A DNA stretch of 64,000 bases from Pyrenula massariospora (GCA_021030905.1 JAGFMI010000002.1:1922001-1986000); one strand, 5' to 3'. Counted from the stretch's first letter, positions 12,421 to 25,030 are shown. Numbers and translations: made by a program. Notes: generated from the letters alone by a model not told the origin.

Positions 12421-12699
12421 GGAGGTACCTGCCGATCCGGGTTACGGTTGCTTTCAATGCGAAGGCCATTGGAGGCTAGGTGACAGAATTCGTCGCGCCA
12501 CTTGCCGGGTAATTATCGGGACAAGGTTTGTCACTACTTCTGTTACCGAGCCTCGATTTAGTAAGATGTCCGTAGTAATTTTGTGGGCTTTAAAAATTTG
12601 GCGGTCAGATTGTGAGTCTGACATTAAGAACGTATCGATCGCGTCGTCCGTAACGACAGCGATGAGGCCATTGACAGTGAAGTGGTCCACAGCAAAGAG

Positions 12700-13868
12700 G
12701 GATGGCGCAATGGGACCAACTATGACGCTCTTATCGGCGATGAGTATAATCGGTTGTGGTCGGTGATCTCCCTACTTCAAAAGAATCTTATGATTGCTTT
12801 CGCTTGTATTACTTTTTTCTGAGACAAGTTGCGAACGAGCCGCCGATCTCCGTTTATGTAACTTCGCATTCCCGAGCACGGATCGGTAACGTCTTACGCG
12901 GTGATAGGGAACGCTCAGACGATTATAGATGCAGATTACCCGAGCATACGTCTCATCGTTTCTGCCACGTGCATCCCTTTCCCGCTATGCGACGTGTAGT
13001 TCTACTGGACTTGGAGTAGCAGGGTAAGCTCTGAACCATAAGGAGCAGGGCAGCCAGAAAGATTATTTATAAATAAGACTGGCATGAAAATCACAGGTGT
13101 CTGGTATTCTAAACATGTGATAAGTCACCCCTCTTATAAATAGATCCACGGATCATTTAATGAATAATAGGAAATGTCATATCAGAAATTACAACGAGAT
13201 GAGAGATAAATAAATATTCTATAGACGCAGAGACCTTTACAGTACGACATACTTAGCTCAAGAATTCATGGGACACGACGAGCCGTAGAGCTTATTTCTA
13301 TAACACCACTGCTTTTCGCTCCTGAACACTGAGACATATGTCCACCAGGTTTTTAAGAAGTCTGCATGGAATCAAAAAGTAGGGAGAGGAGGGTATTGGG
13401 GGAGGACGATGGTTACGACATTGAATGTGGGGAAAGTTCTTTGAACTGAAGAAGAGAGGGCTAGTACCGGGCTCGTGAGGCGGTAATGTTTTGAGAGACA
13501 TTTAAGAGTGGCGAGTGTGGATGCATGAGTTTGTGGTAGATTTTACTAAGTCTACAAATTCTCGCGGGCTGCCGGCTGGATGAGAGAAATGAATAGAAAT
13601 GCGAGATGATGGAGGTAAATAATTGAGACTTCGGATCTTTATAGAACAGTCAGGGCTCTTACTACTCATCTTTTCTATTTTCACACGACTTGTAGAGCGT
13701 ATTGAGGGTTTCATGTACATTATTTGAGATACGTGAATCACGAGTGAAAAATCAGTCATCTGGCAATCGAAAATTTCAATGCCTCTCTACTAGCTTATAT
13801 TAGAGTTCTTTCATCAGGACTTTGTCTTTAACATTAAGAGCTGGTGATGGCCCAGCAAAGGTTTTTTA
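12700..13868. other. Intergenic region
   Basis: No gene recognised. Short open frames exist on both strands, but none shows domain features. AT-richer patches occur around 13060-13220. Confidence 0.5.
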
Positions 13869-15227
13869 TTATTCTATGTGGTATGTAAGTGCTGGATCTC
13901 TCATCGAGAACAATCTCTTGACGTCCTCGGTCTTCTTCTCTAGCCACAGGTACGTATAATTACAGGCCGTCACAAATGCCATATGCCGCAACGGATCTGG
14001 GAGACTGGTCCGCGCATCGTGTAGGTTCTGTAGATACTGCTTCAGCTGCGATAGCAACCTCTCCAGCTTGCGGAATGACAGTAGGTATAGCATCTGCCGG
14101 AATTCCACCTCCTCGTCGTCCTCCAGCTCGAGTATACCCCACGATAGCCGAGGCTCTAAGCGGGTCCCTGGGGACACATTGGCGCTCCTGTCGACTATGC
14201 CGGACATGGACTTGTCTAAACCTGAGGAAAGACTGCTCAACTTCTCGGTGTTTCTAAATGCTGCCATATCGTACGCCACTGTTGCCGCCGTCGTTAACGG
14301 CGACCTTTGCGGTCGGGACTCACTGGCAAGCATCTCGAAGTCCGTGATGACATAGCCAATGAGCGTGACGACGGCCATTATATGGATGGGCTCAGCGTCC
14401 TCGCGGTCGTGCGCACATCCCAGTGACATTTCGGATGACACAATGCACCGCTTCAGCTTGACGAGGTGCGCATCGAGTGACAGCTGCTGGTCACCGTCGC
14501 CACGCATCGATGCCAGCAGCTCTGTGACACTCGCATGGCACGTGCACTCGCCGCACGCTGGTGACGGAGGCCTTGTTGTCGGAGCCGCTATTGCCGTCTG
14601 TTGCGCCCAAAGCATGGCCATGTCGGTAGCCCAGAGGTCGGCGTTTTCCGCGCCTGGAGACGAGAAGGGCGTCATGACCCGGCTAAGTGGGTCGTTCAGC
14701 CTGCCGCTACTACTGCTAGTGGTGCCGGTACCGGTGACTTCTTCCAGGCTGCTGAAATCTAGAGACGGCGGCCCAGCGCCGTGTCTTGGGTCAGCTATTG
14801 CTGCTGGTGTTGTGTCATTTTGTCGTTGCGGCGCTATCACGAAGTGCGGCTCGGCTGGGGACATGTAATCACCAAAGAAGGTTGCGTCCTGCGTCCTTGC
14901 GTTATTGTTGGAGGTGGGCTGGGTCCCAGTGACGTTCTTCAGGGTCGACAAGCCGCGGGGGTTGCTGTTGCTCTTGCTGTTGCTGTTGCTATTGGTCATC
15001 ATGTTGCCGTTGTGTAAGGACCGCGATGGGCCCCGTGGTCGCCGCGATGCGAACGATGGTGTCGAGATGGGCGGAGCGTCTTTGTGTGTCCGCCGCGACA
15101 GGCCGTAGATGCACTGGTTTCCATTGCGCTCGCACCGCGCGCACGTTGGCTTGTGCTGGCTGCACCGCACTTTGGACTCATTGCAGGAATTACATGATGC
15201 CCGTAGCTGGATCGTTTTTCCGCTCAT
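13869..15227 (-). CDS. AflR-like Zn2Cys6 transcription factor
   Basis: Probable pathway-specific activator acting in the nucleus. The frame is open from 15362, but I prefer the ATG at 15227 (MSGKTIQL), which puts the binuclear zinc cluster right at the N terminus as in AflR-type regulators and gives about 452 aa. The cluster is read as [11 protein letters not shown] followed by CARC and a final Cys in NQCIYG. Next come a basic linker and an Asn/Ser repeat ([11 protein letters not shown]). A mid-region (CGECTCH, then a Leu-rich helical stretch around [17 protein letters not shown]) fits the AflR C-terminal regulatory domain, and the end is rich in Leu/Arg helices. It sits 3.6 kb beyond the NR-PKS, with a broken SDR between, so a role in controlling the two PKS genes is plausible but inferred. 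Confidence 0.85.
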   Translation of the reverse strand: MSGKTIQLRASCNSCNESKVRCSQHKPTCARCERNGNQCIYGLSRRTHKDAPPISTPSFASRRPRGPSRSLHNGNMMTNSNSNSKSNSNPRGLSTLKNVTGTQPTSNNNARTQDATFFGDYMSPAEPHFVIAPQRQNDTTPAAIADPRHGAGPPSLDFSSLEEVTGTGTTSSSSGRLNDPLSRVMTPFSSPGAENADLWATDMAMLWAQQTAIAAPTTRPPSPACGECTCHASVTELLASMRGDGDQQLSLDAHLVKLKRCIVSSEMSLGCAHDREDAEPIHIMAVVTLIGYVITDFEMLASESRPQRSPLTTAATVAYDMAAFRNTEKLSSLSSGLDKSMSGIVDRSANVSPGTRLEPRLSWGILELEDDEEVEFRQMLYLLSFRKLERLLSQLKQYLQNLHDARTSLPDPLRHMAFVTACNYTYLWLEKKTEDVKRLFSMRDPALTYHIE

Positions 15228-16366
15228 TGCTATCGAGCGAGTTCGGTCCTGATATTGATGTTGTGCTGGTGAGGGTCTTTGCCTCTTCGTAATTAGCCAT
15301 CTGCGGGCGCTTTGACTAAAGTGAGCCGTGGCATTCGTAGATATTAAGGACTCTGGTAGCATGTGGAATATAAGATCTATCGGGGTGAAATTGCATGCGA
15401 GTAGGATGCAGATTACTTACAGTGGAGACCTTCAGCTGCCATTGACACAACCGGGGTATCATTCTAGAATGCTTCATTTAGACCTGCCAAGGATGTCATT
15501 TTCCTCACAGTCTTAAGAGCCTCACAGCATCTTGATAAGCGGCGTTCATGTTGAGCTCTGAGCTGGCCCTAAGGCGGCGAAGTCGGAGACGAGACCGCCT
15601 AATCGTATTAGGCGAGATGACGCTCCACAAATAGGGCTTCGACGATGTAATCTAGATGTAGTCATTTTCTTAGGATAATTAAATGTTTATGGGAGAAACG
15701 GCTAACCAACTGACTAACTAATACTCTAAGAAGGTTTAGCTTGATTTCTTACATTGATCGACTGAATAGAGTTGCTTAAAACGGAGGTATTATAGATGAT
15801 GCGTCGGGGTCGCCTGCTAGCACACCTCGGAGAGAATCAAGTGTTCGTTTTGCAATATTGTCCGTGCTAGCACTTTGAATCCCATTGGGTCATAGGCAGA
15901 CAATCCTGCTATTCCTTTGCTGCCTTTACCTTCGTTTTCTCTCTATTCGAACCTGATTTAGTGCTCCTATTCCGTCATTCTGTAGCTGCAGCGCTGACAA
16001 GATGGTCGATGGAAGCAGGGGTATCCTGCAGTGTGACTACACTATGCGTCTTGGCTTTTGGAAAGCTGTACAGCTCACGAGAGGAACGTGGCGCCACTTT
16101 CAGCGTAAGCTGCAAGACACCTCTCGGTATTTCCCGCAAGGCGTCGCCGGGTTTGCTGCCCGAATCCTGCCGCGTCCAAGATACCGCCCTAAGTTAGTCG
16201 TTAAGGTTACTGTATCCGGGCGGGACACTATTTATATGGTGTCTTGGGATCTAGGCGGGATTTTTGGTTCCCTCTACTTATCGCACCCTTCGAACAGACA
16301 CTGATTTGACTCAGCGTCCCGTTCCCTTCAGATTTGCTAAGCCTCATATCATACACTTCCTCAGAG
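15228..16366. other. Intergenic region upstream of the regulator
   Basis: Holds the presumed promoter of the Zn2Cys6 gene (leftward). A plus-strand open frame at 16002-16304 has no features I recognise. No supported gene. Confidence 0.45.
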
Positions 16367-17065
16367 ATGCTGATGCTCGTATTGGGCGCAACGGGCCGCA
16401 CGGGCGCTCTCGTATCACTTAATCCCTCCAGCGCGGATACGTCGTCACTGCACTCGTTCGCACGCCCTCTTGGCTCGACAAAGTCAGCTCTACCCTCCAT
16501 CCCACGCAGAAATCCAAGCTGACTCTTGTCCGTGGGTCCCCCCTTGATGTCTCAAATGTCGCCAACGCCGTCAGCATCGCTTCCAGTGCAGACAGCCCGC
16601 ACGTGGTAATCTTGGCTCTTAATTCGCGTCGTATTTCCGAAAGCTCTTCAGCGCAACCGCACCCCACTGACTCTCCGCCACGGATCATGGCTGACAGCAT
16701 CGCGAATGGGCTCTCCACCCTCAAAATAATTACGATTGCCGGAACGGAGAAGCCAAGGTGGCACATGTTTCTGCAATAAGGGTGGGAGCGTCGACGTCCA
16801 GCGCTCACTCGGTACCGTGCTTTTTGATTGCGCGTAGCATCATAAAACTCACATATGAGGACCACTTCAATGTGGAGTCGGAGCTAAAGACCGTTGGTCC
16901 GGGCTTAACGAAGGGGATGACGGAAGTAAGCCTAGGGTATGGCCGGCGGGGAAGAGAATGATAGGACTAACCGCGAAGGTTTCACGGGGAGCGATGGCAA
17001 GATTTGTGCTGGATGCTCCTGAGGGAATCGAGCGGGATGGGAAAGGTCCTATCATTCTTAGTTGA
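16367..17065 (+). pseudogene. Frameshifted NAD(P)-binding reductase (NmrA/NAD(P)H-binding type)
   Basis: The start is a clear Rossmann motif, MLMLVLGATGRTGALV, at 16367. About 50 bp on, the frame changes, and the protein resumes as QRGYVVTALVRTPSWLDKV, then LTLVRGSPLDVSNVANA and VVILALNSRR. A second break near 16765 leads to IKLTYEDHFNVESELKTVG in another frame. A third near 16935 leads to KVSRGAMARFVLDAPEG and a stop at 17063-17065. The order and spacing of pieces match one protein of about 230 aa in the family of small NAD(P)H-binding reductases, so this looks like one gene broken by at least three small indels. The gaps are too short for normal introns. Sequencing errors are an alternative for any single break but not for all three. 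Confidence 0.65.
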
Positions 17066-19765
17066 GCCCAAACGCGGATGGAAGCACCACTCGGTATCTG
17101 GATGACATTTTTACGAGGGTGTCTTGTCGGAATATTTTACAATTTTGCGGTATTGGAATAAACGATCTGCTTGATACACAGCGGCCGACGCTTTCGACTC
17201 GAACGCGCCTTATGCCCAAAATAACGACTCTCGCCAACGGAGGATCTACTTTACATCTTGGATTCGAAACATCCATAGAAAGGCTAGCTTAGCCGATTCT
17301 TATCCACAGTCCCTCTAGTACGAGCTTCATAACCGTCAAGATCAACCATGAGCATAATAATAGCGCGTATGCGAATGATATCAACGTCGTCTCCGATCGA
17401 CTCAACGTCCTCTAATGTCAATACTATTTCTATCGCGAAGTCAGGGATAAACTACCTATTCAAAATTGATGGCGCTAGAGTCCTTTAATGATCATTCCAC
17501 CTGGCTGTCCGCGCAATGTAAATATCCAACAAGTTGGTGCTGGTCATTGGGATGTGGATCAGTGGAGGGCTAAACCATTCCTTTCCAGCAAACTTGTCCC
17601 GAGTATTTTCTAGCAAGGCCCTCTAGACAGCTAACCAGCCCGCTAACACCTGTATTTGGCATATTCGGATGGCTTTTCATGTATTTTGTGCAGCATTTTG
17701 TCCCTTTTGATTCACAATCTATACTATTTCAGCCCAATCTTACTATACTTTACTCTGGACCTCGTTGCGCCGTGGACTATGTTATTTTACATCATTTCGT
17801 CATCTCGCCCCCATCGATTCTACTACCGCCTACTTTGCAGCTACTTCTTTACGAGGTGGGATATGGGCCATCGCGGGCTTCACGAAACAAGATTCATGTC
17901 ATCTCTCATACAGAATTCTATGTGTGATAAATTGCCGGGCTAGCTGCCCAGAAGATGCTTGCTAGTTTCCACCCTCTGCGGGACGTTAGATCCCCGGGGA
18001 TTGGCTGGGCTAGTAACGAGACTGCTGTAGTCCACAATATTTTTGCATACGGTCTGTCTGTCCAATCCGGAAAAGTCTCGAACGGACTGTGTGTCCGAGA
18101 TATTGGACCCTAGACTATGATGAAAGCTTGAATGGACAGGACTTGTACCTACAGACCATGTTTGGAACATGTATGAACTTCTTGTCGTGCCTCCCACGTG
18201 AGAGGACAATCGCTTGGCATACCTGCTCGATTAAATTTTGCCAGAGACTATGTCAAGTAAATGTTCACCCGTGCGGCCCCTACGTAGCACATTATAGTAT
18301 TAAGTTAGGTCTATATGGCGGTAGGACTTTATATCTGATTGCTAGTAGAGATCTTAACCCGGTGAAGTTTGTATGACATGGCTAGAAAGTTCCAATACCT
18401 CCATATTGTCGAAAGATGACGAACATAGAATATAAAGACCACTGTACTTGCAATCTTCATCATGGAGGGAAGAGTTTCTGACACAGATTCTCTATAGAAA
18501 CACGTGGGACTGATTATATGACCATGGATCCAGCTCTGCATGTTTAAAATGGCCTATCATGACTGGCTGCAGGTTCTGGTAGGCCGGAATGACTATTTAC
18601 ACATATAGTCCTACCTAACCCTTCTACTCTTCGTGTAGTCCAAAGTCTCTTCATTACCGTAGGATGCACACTAGAAAACGCTCGCTTCTGTCTTTGCATC
18701 GAGGAACCCAGGTAGAAACTTACTCAGTCCCAATCAAGCAGTTAGGGCTTAGGGCGTGATTTATTCCGCCGAGGTACCCGAAGGCGCGCGTGTACACCTA
18801 TCATTCCAGTTCTACAGAATATATCATTAGTGACATTGCGCTGCCAAACAGCTGTTCCTAGAGCCATTCCCTTGCAGTTCCAACATGGCTAGAAAACGCT
18901 TTTGTTCTTCGATAAGGCATGAGCCCTTCGGCCAGTGAGAATGCTATTATGTGAAGGAAGTGGCGTTTCTACCAACAAGGGGTCTTTATAGACTTGAGAT
19001 AAACACAAGATCGAATTTTTATCCTTATCGACACACAGCTTCCATACCCCTAAGCTTCTAGGAACAGGAGCATACTCTTTACGCTATAGAATCCTCAGCA
19101 GTATCTACAGCAGGAGACTATCCAGCACACCAGGACGAGTTTTGGCAAAGAGAAACTTCTTGGATACTGGGTATTAGGCTCGAAAATGACGCTTTGACGC
19201 ATAAGAACGTTACGGCTATTTGGAAAAGTAACGCGGGATTTCCAGCGGGCGACCGAAGAAAGCCACTCAAGAACTGATATAAGGCTGGTCCAGCAAGCTC
19301 AAACCAACCGGTTACTAGACACACTCCCAGCCGCACAAAACACCGAGCAAGTTCCATAACACTCCCATGCTTGATAGATGTCGCGAAAACCTTCAAAGCT
19401 CACAAGCTATCTATGCTAAGATACTTGGCCAAAAGATTTGGGGGTTTCGATCCTCGTTGCGGTTTCTAAGCTGAGGTGGCGCTGCTTTAGCCCGAGGTGG
19501 ACCAGGCAGCCCCCTCACAGCCATTACCTGAGAAGGAAACTTGAAGGTTCAGGGACTCCAGACTTTAAATCACGCGTCAGCCTGTAGGCTGCTGCTTGTT
19601 GCTGCCCCACCCATTCGTTCGACTGAGAAACTCGCTTTAAATTCCAAGAAGCGTCCAGAATTCACTAGGGTGATTGATCAAATGGTTCTTGAATTACACT
19701 AGATCCGCGCACTATAAACCTTATCAGATGTCGCGAAGTTTTGGTGAGCAACTCTCTAGGGGACT
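17066..19765. other. Gene-poor interval
   Basis: 2.7 kb with only short open frames and no recognisable domain on either strand. A Ty or transposon origin cannot be shown by eye. The promoter of the HET-domain gene should lie at the right end. Confidence 0.5.
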
Positions 19766-22564
19766 ATGGATCATCTACCCCTGCCGCAAAACCCATTCTC
19801 GGCTTACCCCCTCGTCGAATGCTTGTGTGCAGCGGAAGCTGGCCCTGATGAATCATTTCGCGTTCAAAAGCTCACGACTTTTGGGTTTTCTCAGGAGCAA
19901 TTCACCGAGAGTGTGATCGAACCAGCTTCGTTATCTCATGCTGCGCCTTTCCTTCAAGCATGGCTATGGTTTGGGACGCTCCAACGCATCTTCGACATCG
20001 TGAATGTGCACTTCAATCCAAGTGAGTTCGTTGTACAAGAAGGTGCCAACGGCCTCCAGCTGTGCACTCGAGCCTTGCATGAATACTTCTGGTACTGGAC
20101 GGCAGCGGAGGCACAAGTCACCGATGACGAGAAAATTCTGCACTGCAGATTGGTTAATGACTGTCTGGACCAGGTGTTTGAAGCTTTGCTGTGCTACGAC
20201 ACCACGGAGGAGAATTCCACATCTCAGATTGAGGACGTTTTCGTATTCGGCCCTTTGTACAAAGACATCGCCTCGAATGTGCTCCTGGCTATCACAGTGC
20301 TAGCCGAAGCTTTGGACTTTGCCCAAGAGTGCATCTACAACGACTTGGATATTGGACGTAGTCGGACATGGAACGATACACTATATATTCGAAAATCTTT
20401 GCTTGAAGCAGGCTGGTGTATCAACGAGCTTGCATGGTTGAACGATCAATTCACCATTGCTCGCGCGACTTCACTCCTCTTTCTCAGCCGCATTGACCGC
20501 AATGTATTCTCAAGAGATCACAGCAAATGCACCGTGGGCTCTTGTGTGTATGAAGAGATTGATTATTCCACCTACCGCCCGAGCCATACCTCCAATGACT
20601 GTATCTGTCACGATGTTGGACTCAGATATGACCGGAACAAGCAGCTGGATTCTATTATCTGTCAGGACAACATACCACTACTAACTTATGAGATGACCGA
20701 CAACTACGGTCCTCAGCTGTGTGTTCATCGATATTCAAACGCAAATGTTAACGTCCCCTATGTCGCAATATCACATGTGTGGTCTGACAGATTAGGTAAT
20801 CTTCGTGACAACGCCTTACCAGATTGCCAGCTCAAAAAGTTGCAAGACAAAGTTAATGCCCTATATCCTTCACGTCAGTGCAACGTACCATTCTGGATTG
20901 ATACCATCTGCGTTCCCAGAGAAAAGACAACACGAGGTCTCGCCATCAACAAGATGAGGGCAGTCTACGAGAGCGCCGAAAAGGTTTTGGTTCTCGATGC
21001 TTCTCTACAAGCGCTCGATTCATCTATTCCTCAAACTGAGCTCTTACTTAGGATCATGATTTGTCCCTGGTCGACACGCTTGTGGACTTATCACGAAGGT
21101 GCTCTCGCGCGTCGCGTGTACTTCCTACTCCAAGACTGTGCGGTGAATGGAGATGGCATCGAGGGACGTTATCATTCTCAGAACGAACAGGCCGTCGGCA
21201 GCGTGAGTGTTGCGGATCTTGTGAAGACTAAAATGAATGAAGAGTATCGACGTTCATTGCTTCGTGCCATTTCACTTAATGAGGATGGTGACACTTTTAC
21301 ATATGGTCAAGAAGAAGCACCAAACTCCCTTTCGGCAGAAGAGCCCGGGTCAAAAGCACGGAGCTCCCAAGACAAAGCGCCCACCATCAATTCAAACTCA
21401 GATGACGATGAGTCTTCAGACTCGTTAGATGCTGAAACATACTTGGATTTCGATGATGAAGAAGCTCTTCATAAGCTCGAGCAGGAGTCCATCGCTAGGA
21501 CCCAAGCTATGCGCGAGGAGAGCGAACGCTTAAAAGCAGAGACTGCCCGGATGGAAGCCCAAGCTGCGGAAATAAGGGCCAAAACACAATCTTTGGCTGA
21601 CGAGGCAGCCCATCTGAAAATGACATCGCTCGGCGGATCGAGACATCACCAAATACCACCCAAAGAACTCCTGACAGACTTACCCGTGGACTTGTTTAGC
21701 TCTCCACCCAAACCAGCTGACAAGAAACTCGCTGCTAATATACAGCGAATCACCATGAACGACGGAAAGTCCCGGTACTGGCTACGCGCATTTAACCCGC
21801 TCTTCCTAGAAGGTGTCGTATCATACATGGATCTCCGCACGTCCTACAAGCGCCTGAACTTGCATCTGCGCACTGGATCCGTCCCCAAGGCCATGCAGAT
21901 CGCCGAGATCATAACGGCCATCCGATGGCGGACAACTAGCTGGAAAAGCGACGAAGCTGTATGTTTCGCCATCATACTAGGCTTAGACGTGGCGAAGGTT
22001 CAAGCTGCGCCTACCGACGACAGAATGAGAGTTTTGGTGAGCCTATGGGAAGAAGTGCCTAGCGCACTGCTGTTCTGCACACCAGATAAAATAGACGCAA
22101 AGGGCTTCAGATGGATGCCTAAGTCCTTTTTACAGACGGGGCTGTACTCCTTGGTAACGAGGCTCGGAGGAAAGGAAGCAGCATCGAGGACTGAAAAAGG
22201 CCTACTTCTCGAAGCTGAAGGTATCATATTCAAACTCACTACAGCGGAGCCTATTGGGGAGATTCTTGCCGTCAAAATGAATGAATACTACACACTGACT
22301 ATCGACAGAGGAACAGAGGAAGACACATGGGATGACCTCCGAGACAAGACAGTCGCAGTATTAATATCCGAACCCTTACAAAAGCGCCTATATCAACGGA
22401 GGATATCCAGTGTCGTTACGAAAGTGATCGAGGAACTCGAGGGGATAACGTACGTCCAGCGAGTTTTTGACGCGAGGATCAACTCTACAGACCAGCTGGA
22501 TAACCTCGTTCTCATTGACAATGTTCGACATGTCGACATCGCTCACCAATGGTGTGTTGATTGA
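19766..22564 (+). CDS. HET-domain protein with C-terminal coiled coil
   Basis: A single uninterrupted 932-aa reading frame. The heterokaryon-incompatibility (HET) domain is marked by YVAISHVWSD at about residue 331, FWIDTICVP at about 377 and INKMRAVYESAEKVLVLD at about 394-412. HET proteins trigger cell death or allorecognition after hyphal fusion, and in this family the domain is the killing module. N-terminal to it is about 320 aa of mostly helical sequence with many Cys and aromatic residues (CTVGSCVYEEIDYSTY, DCICHDVG). C-terminal to it come an acidic Ser/Asp stretch (about 540-570), a charged Glu/Ala/Arg coiled coil (about 572-625) and about 300 aa with no domain I can name. Partner and specificity are unknown. 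The gene is isolated by non-coding DNA on both sides. Confidence 0.85.
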   Translation: MDHLPLPQNPFSAYPLVECLCAAEAGPDESFRVQKLTTFGFSQEQFTESVIEPASLSHAAPFLQAWLWFGTLQRIFDIVNVHFNPSEFVVQEGANGLQLCTRALHEYFWYWTAAEAQVTDDEKILHCRLVNDCLDQVFEALLCYDTTEENSTSQIEDVFVFGPLYKDIASNVLLAITVLAEALDFAQECIYNDLDIGRSRTWNDTLYIRKSLLEAGWCINELAWLNDQFTIARATSLLFLSRIDRNVFSRDHSKCTVGSCVYEEIDYSTYRPSHTSNDCICHDVGLRYDRNKQLDSIICQDNIPLLTYEMTDNYGPQLCVHRYSNANVNVPYVAISHVWSDRLGNLRDNALPDCQLKKLQDKVNALYPSRQCNVPFWIDTICVPREKTTRGLAINKMRAVYESAEKVLVLDASLQALDSSIPQTELLLRIMICPWSTRLWTYHEGALARRVYFLLQDCAVNGDGIEGRYHSQNEQAVGSVSVADLVKTKMNEEYRRSLLRAISLNEDGDTFTYGQEEAPNSLSAEEPGSKARSSQDKAPTINSNSDDDESSDSLDAETYLDFDDEEALHKLEQESIARTQAMREESERLKAETARMEAQAAEIRAKTQSLADEAAHLKMTSLGGSRHHQIPPKELLTDLPVDLFSSPPKPADKKLAANIQRITMNDGKSRYWLRAFNPLFLEGVVSYMDLRTSYKRLNLHLRTGSVPKAMQIAEIITAIRWRTTSWKSDEAVCFAIILGLDVAKVQAAPTDDRMRVLVSLWEEVPSALLFCTPDKIDAKGFRWMPKSFLQTGLYSLVTRLGGKEAASRTEKGLLLEAEGIIFKLTTAEPIGEILAVKMNEYYTLTIDRGTEEDTWDDLRDKTVAVLISEPLQKRLYQRRISSVVTKVIEELEGITYVQRVFDARINSTDQLDNLVLIDNVRHVDIAHQWCVD

Positions 22565-23996
22565 GATCACTGCCAGTGTGCTCCGAAAGCTTAGTATGCT
22601 AGACACAACGTCAGCGAAAGCATCTGCATGCAACCAACGTCTCACTTAGAGCAGGATCTCTACCATCTGTCCTCACATTCGTGACGACGTGAGTGCAATT
22701 GGTGCATCGAGCGTGCTCACACGCTGTGTCGCCGCATCGAAAGATCTGCGTCAACACCTGTCTAGCGCCGTAGATATAACACTTCCATCCACCACCTTGC
22801 TAGCGCCTGTCAGGATTTATAGTAGAGGTCAAGGTATTAATTTGCCAGGAGATGATGCCCTTGATGCACGTTGAAAAAACTGCTGAAGTTCTTGCTCCTC
22901 TAATTCGAAGACTGCTTCAGATTTGATGTCAGCTCTCAACCAGAATCCTGATTCTTCCTTTGTGATAGCTTCTGTGAGCATATTGCAGGACAAGGCAAAC
23001 TTTGTGAGCCACTATTTCACTATCCGAAAAACCTAACCAGGATCCCGCAAAGGATCTACTAGCATCTTTGCGACTCGCTTGACAGCTCATCGGACGTCTC
23101 CAACTCTAAGACTGGCGGCAAACAGGCCGGAACAGCATCCGTCCACCGAGCTTGCGATAAGTCTCGCTCCTGGTCTTCAACTTCGGCTATACTTCCATCT
23201 CAGGCTGCCCAAGAGGCCGAAGAGATATCGAGATTATCTCTTGCATCTACGGCTTGTCAACGTCCGGATCCTTTCATCTTAAAGAGTCCCGGCATCTCGT
23301 CCGGGATAGGTATCCCACCTCTTTGCGCGTAAGAGTTCTGAAGATACATGACATGAGTGTCTACCTGCTCTCTCTCGCTTTCTTGCGGGTCCAAGACGTA
23401 TCCATTCCATCTCGATATTCGAAGGTCGTCCAATACATCTAACCTTTAATCAATTTCCGCATTCCTGTACCTATTTAAATTTCCCTTACAAACCTCTTGG
23501 CCGTACTGTGAAGAGATCACCACCGCGGAACACTGGGATTACATTAATAGTCAACAAACGACTTGCTATCTAGCTGCTACAGCAGCTACTTCTCCCAGCC
23601 AAGGCGGCGCCTGTGTCGCTTTCGTCTCGCTGGTGCCTTGGAGCGATAGACTTAACTCCCCCACAAGTATCGAGTCTCCAACGATGATCGATCTTTAAGT
23701 ATAATTCTTGTGGATTGAGATTGGCGTTCTTGGCGTTTCGCATGGCCAAGAGGTCGGTGCACCTTCCCGTCAGTCCGCGTTGCTTGGCCTGCATCCTAAG
23801 AAATCCTTTAACTCCTAGTGGATCCTTAGACGCGAGTGACGATCTTTACGAGCCTGATTGGACCCTTTCAGCAGAACATGTTCACATCCTCAAGTCAGCT
23901 TTACCGGCACAATTCCGCTTTTTTGAACAATCTTAAGCTCTATCTAATCCAATCCCAACACCAACAAACCCCCACCCAGCATCCCACAACCCAAAA
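22565..23996. other. Intergenic region
   Basis: Only short open frames, none with recognisable features. A CA-rich pyrimidine/adenine leader (about 23940-23990) directly precedes the next start codon, as is common in fungal 5' UTRs. Confidence 0.5.
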
Positions 23997-24650
23997 ATGC
24001 CCTTCCCACCCGAACCCCTCGAACTGAGCGGCGGCTGCAACTGCGGCGCCCTCCGCTATAAAGTCTCCGTCCCGCCCTTCGCCTCCCGCGCCGCGAACCC
24101 TTATAGGAGCGTTGGCGCCGACATCGGGGACCTACGCATCCCCATGTGCGTCGTGTGCCACTGCAACGACTGCCGGCGGGCGACGGGCGCCTCGGTTCTC
24201 CCGATGGCGCTCGTCACGGAGACCAGGACCGTGTGGGTCTGTGTTCGTCCCAAGAAAGCGGAGGGAAAGAGAGATGAGTATTGGCAGCCAGCGGGTGAAG
24301 TTTGGACGAGTGCCAATCCCGCGCTTGGAGACTTGCATCTGAAGTACTACCGTAGCTCTGAAGGGTGCAATAGGTGGTTCTGCGGGCAGTGTGGGACGAA
24401 CTTGGGCTACTCGCTCGAAGACGGGGTCGTGCCGAGCGGGTGGGGGTGGCCAAAGATGTTGGATATCTGGCTTGGAACGGTGGATCGCGAGCACCTTGAG
24501 AAGGAGTGGATGAAGCCGGAGAGGAGGTTGTGGTGTGATATGGGTATTGATTGGGTTAAGCAGTTTGCATATGAGGGAACTGGACATGCACCAGCGCACC
24601 CGCTTTTTCAGATTGATAAATTTGTCGAGAACGAAAATGAGATAGTATGA
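23997..24650 (+). CDS. GFA/CENP-V domain zinc protein
   Basis: A 217-aa protein of the glutathione-dependent formaldehyde-activating (GFA)/CENP-V family (Mss4-like fold). The zinc ligands are visible: Cys14 and Cys16 (GGCNCGALRY), Cys54-His55-Cys56 and Cys59 (CHCNDCRRATGA), and Cys129 and Cys132 (WFCGQCGTNLGY). The family binds zinc and is linked to S-(hydroxymethyl)glutathione or other thiol-adduct chemistry, although many fungal members have no shown activity. No introns are needed, and the ATG sits in a good context. No functional link to its neighbours is apparent. Confidence 0.9.
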   Translation: MPFPPEPLELSGGCNCGALRYKVSVPPFASRAANPYRSVGADIGDLRIPMCVVCHCNDCRRATGASVLPMALVTETRTVWVCVRPKKAEGKRDEYWQPAGEVWTSANPALGDLHLKYYRSSEGCNRWFCGQCGTNLGYSLEDGVVPSGWGWPKMLDIWLGTVDREHLEKEWMKPERRLWCDMGIDWVKQFAYEGTGHAPAHPLFQIDKFVENENEIV

Positions 24651-25030
24651 GACGAATACAGTAACAAGTCTATGAACTCACTAGCCCGGCTGCACGCTGC
24701 AGATGATCGATAGGAACAAGGAGAAACTGGATACATACATACCAGGTTTTGAGAAACTTACTGTACAAGATCAAGACAGCGGCATGCCAAAAGTTTTGGC
24801 CGATATTTTCATTCAAGAAAAGAACGCGCTTTCGTTGCCGTACTCAACGCTCAATCTCTAGTTCGATTGGCTTAAGAAGCGACTCTCACTTTCAGACGGC
24901 CAGGTGCCTTAAAAAGAATCACATACCCGGATTATTTACCTACCCATCATCATGGATCACAAGCTTTACGGCTTCGGGTGTGATACTTCTGACTTAGTGT
25001 CTTATATGATTTGAAATATAGGTGAAATAA
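24651..25030. other. Gap between convergent genes
   Basis: 380 bp holding the 3' ends of the GFA gene and of the Cwc25 gene. No gene or repeat seen. Confidence 0.6.
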
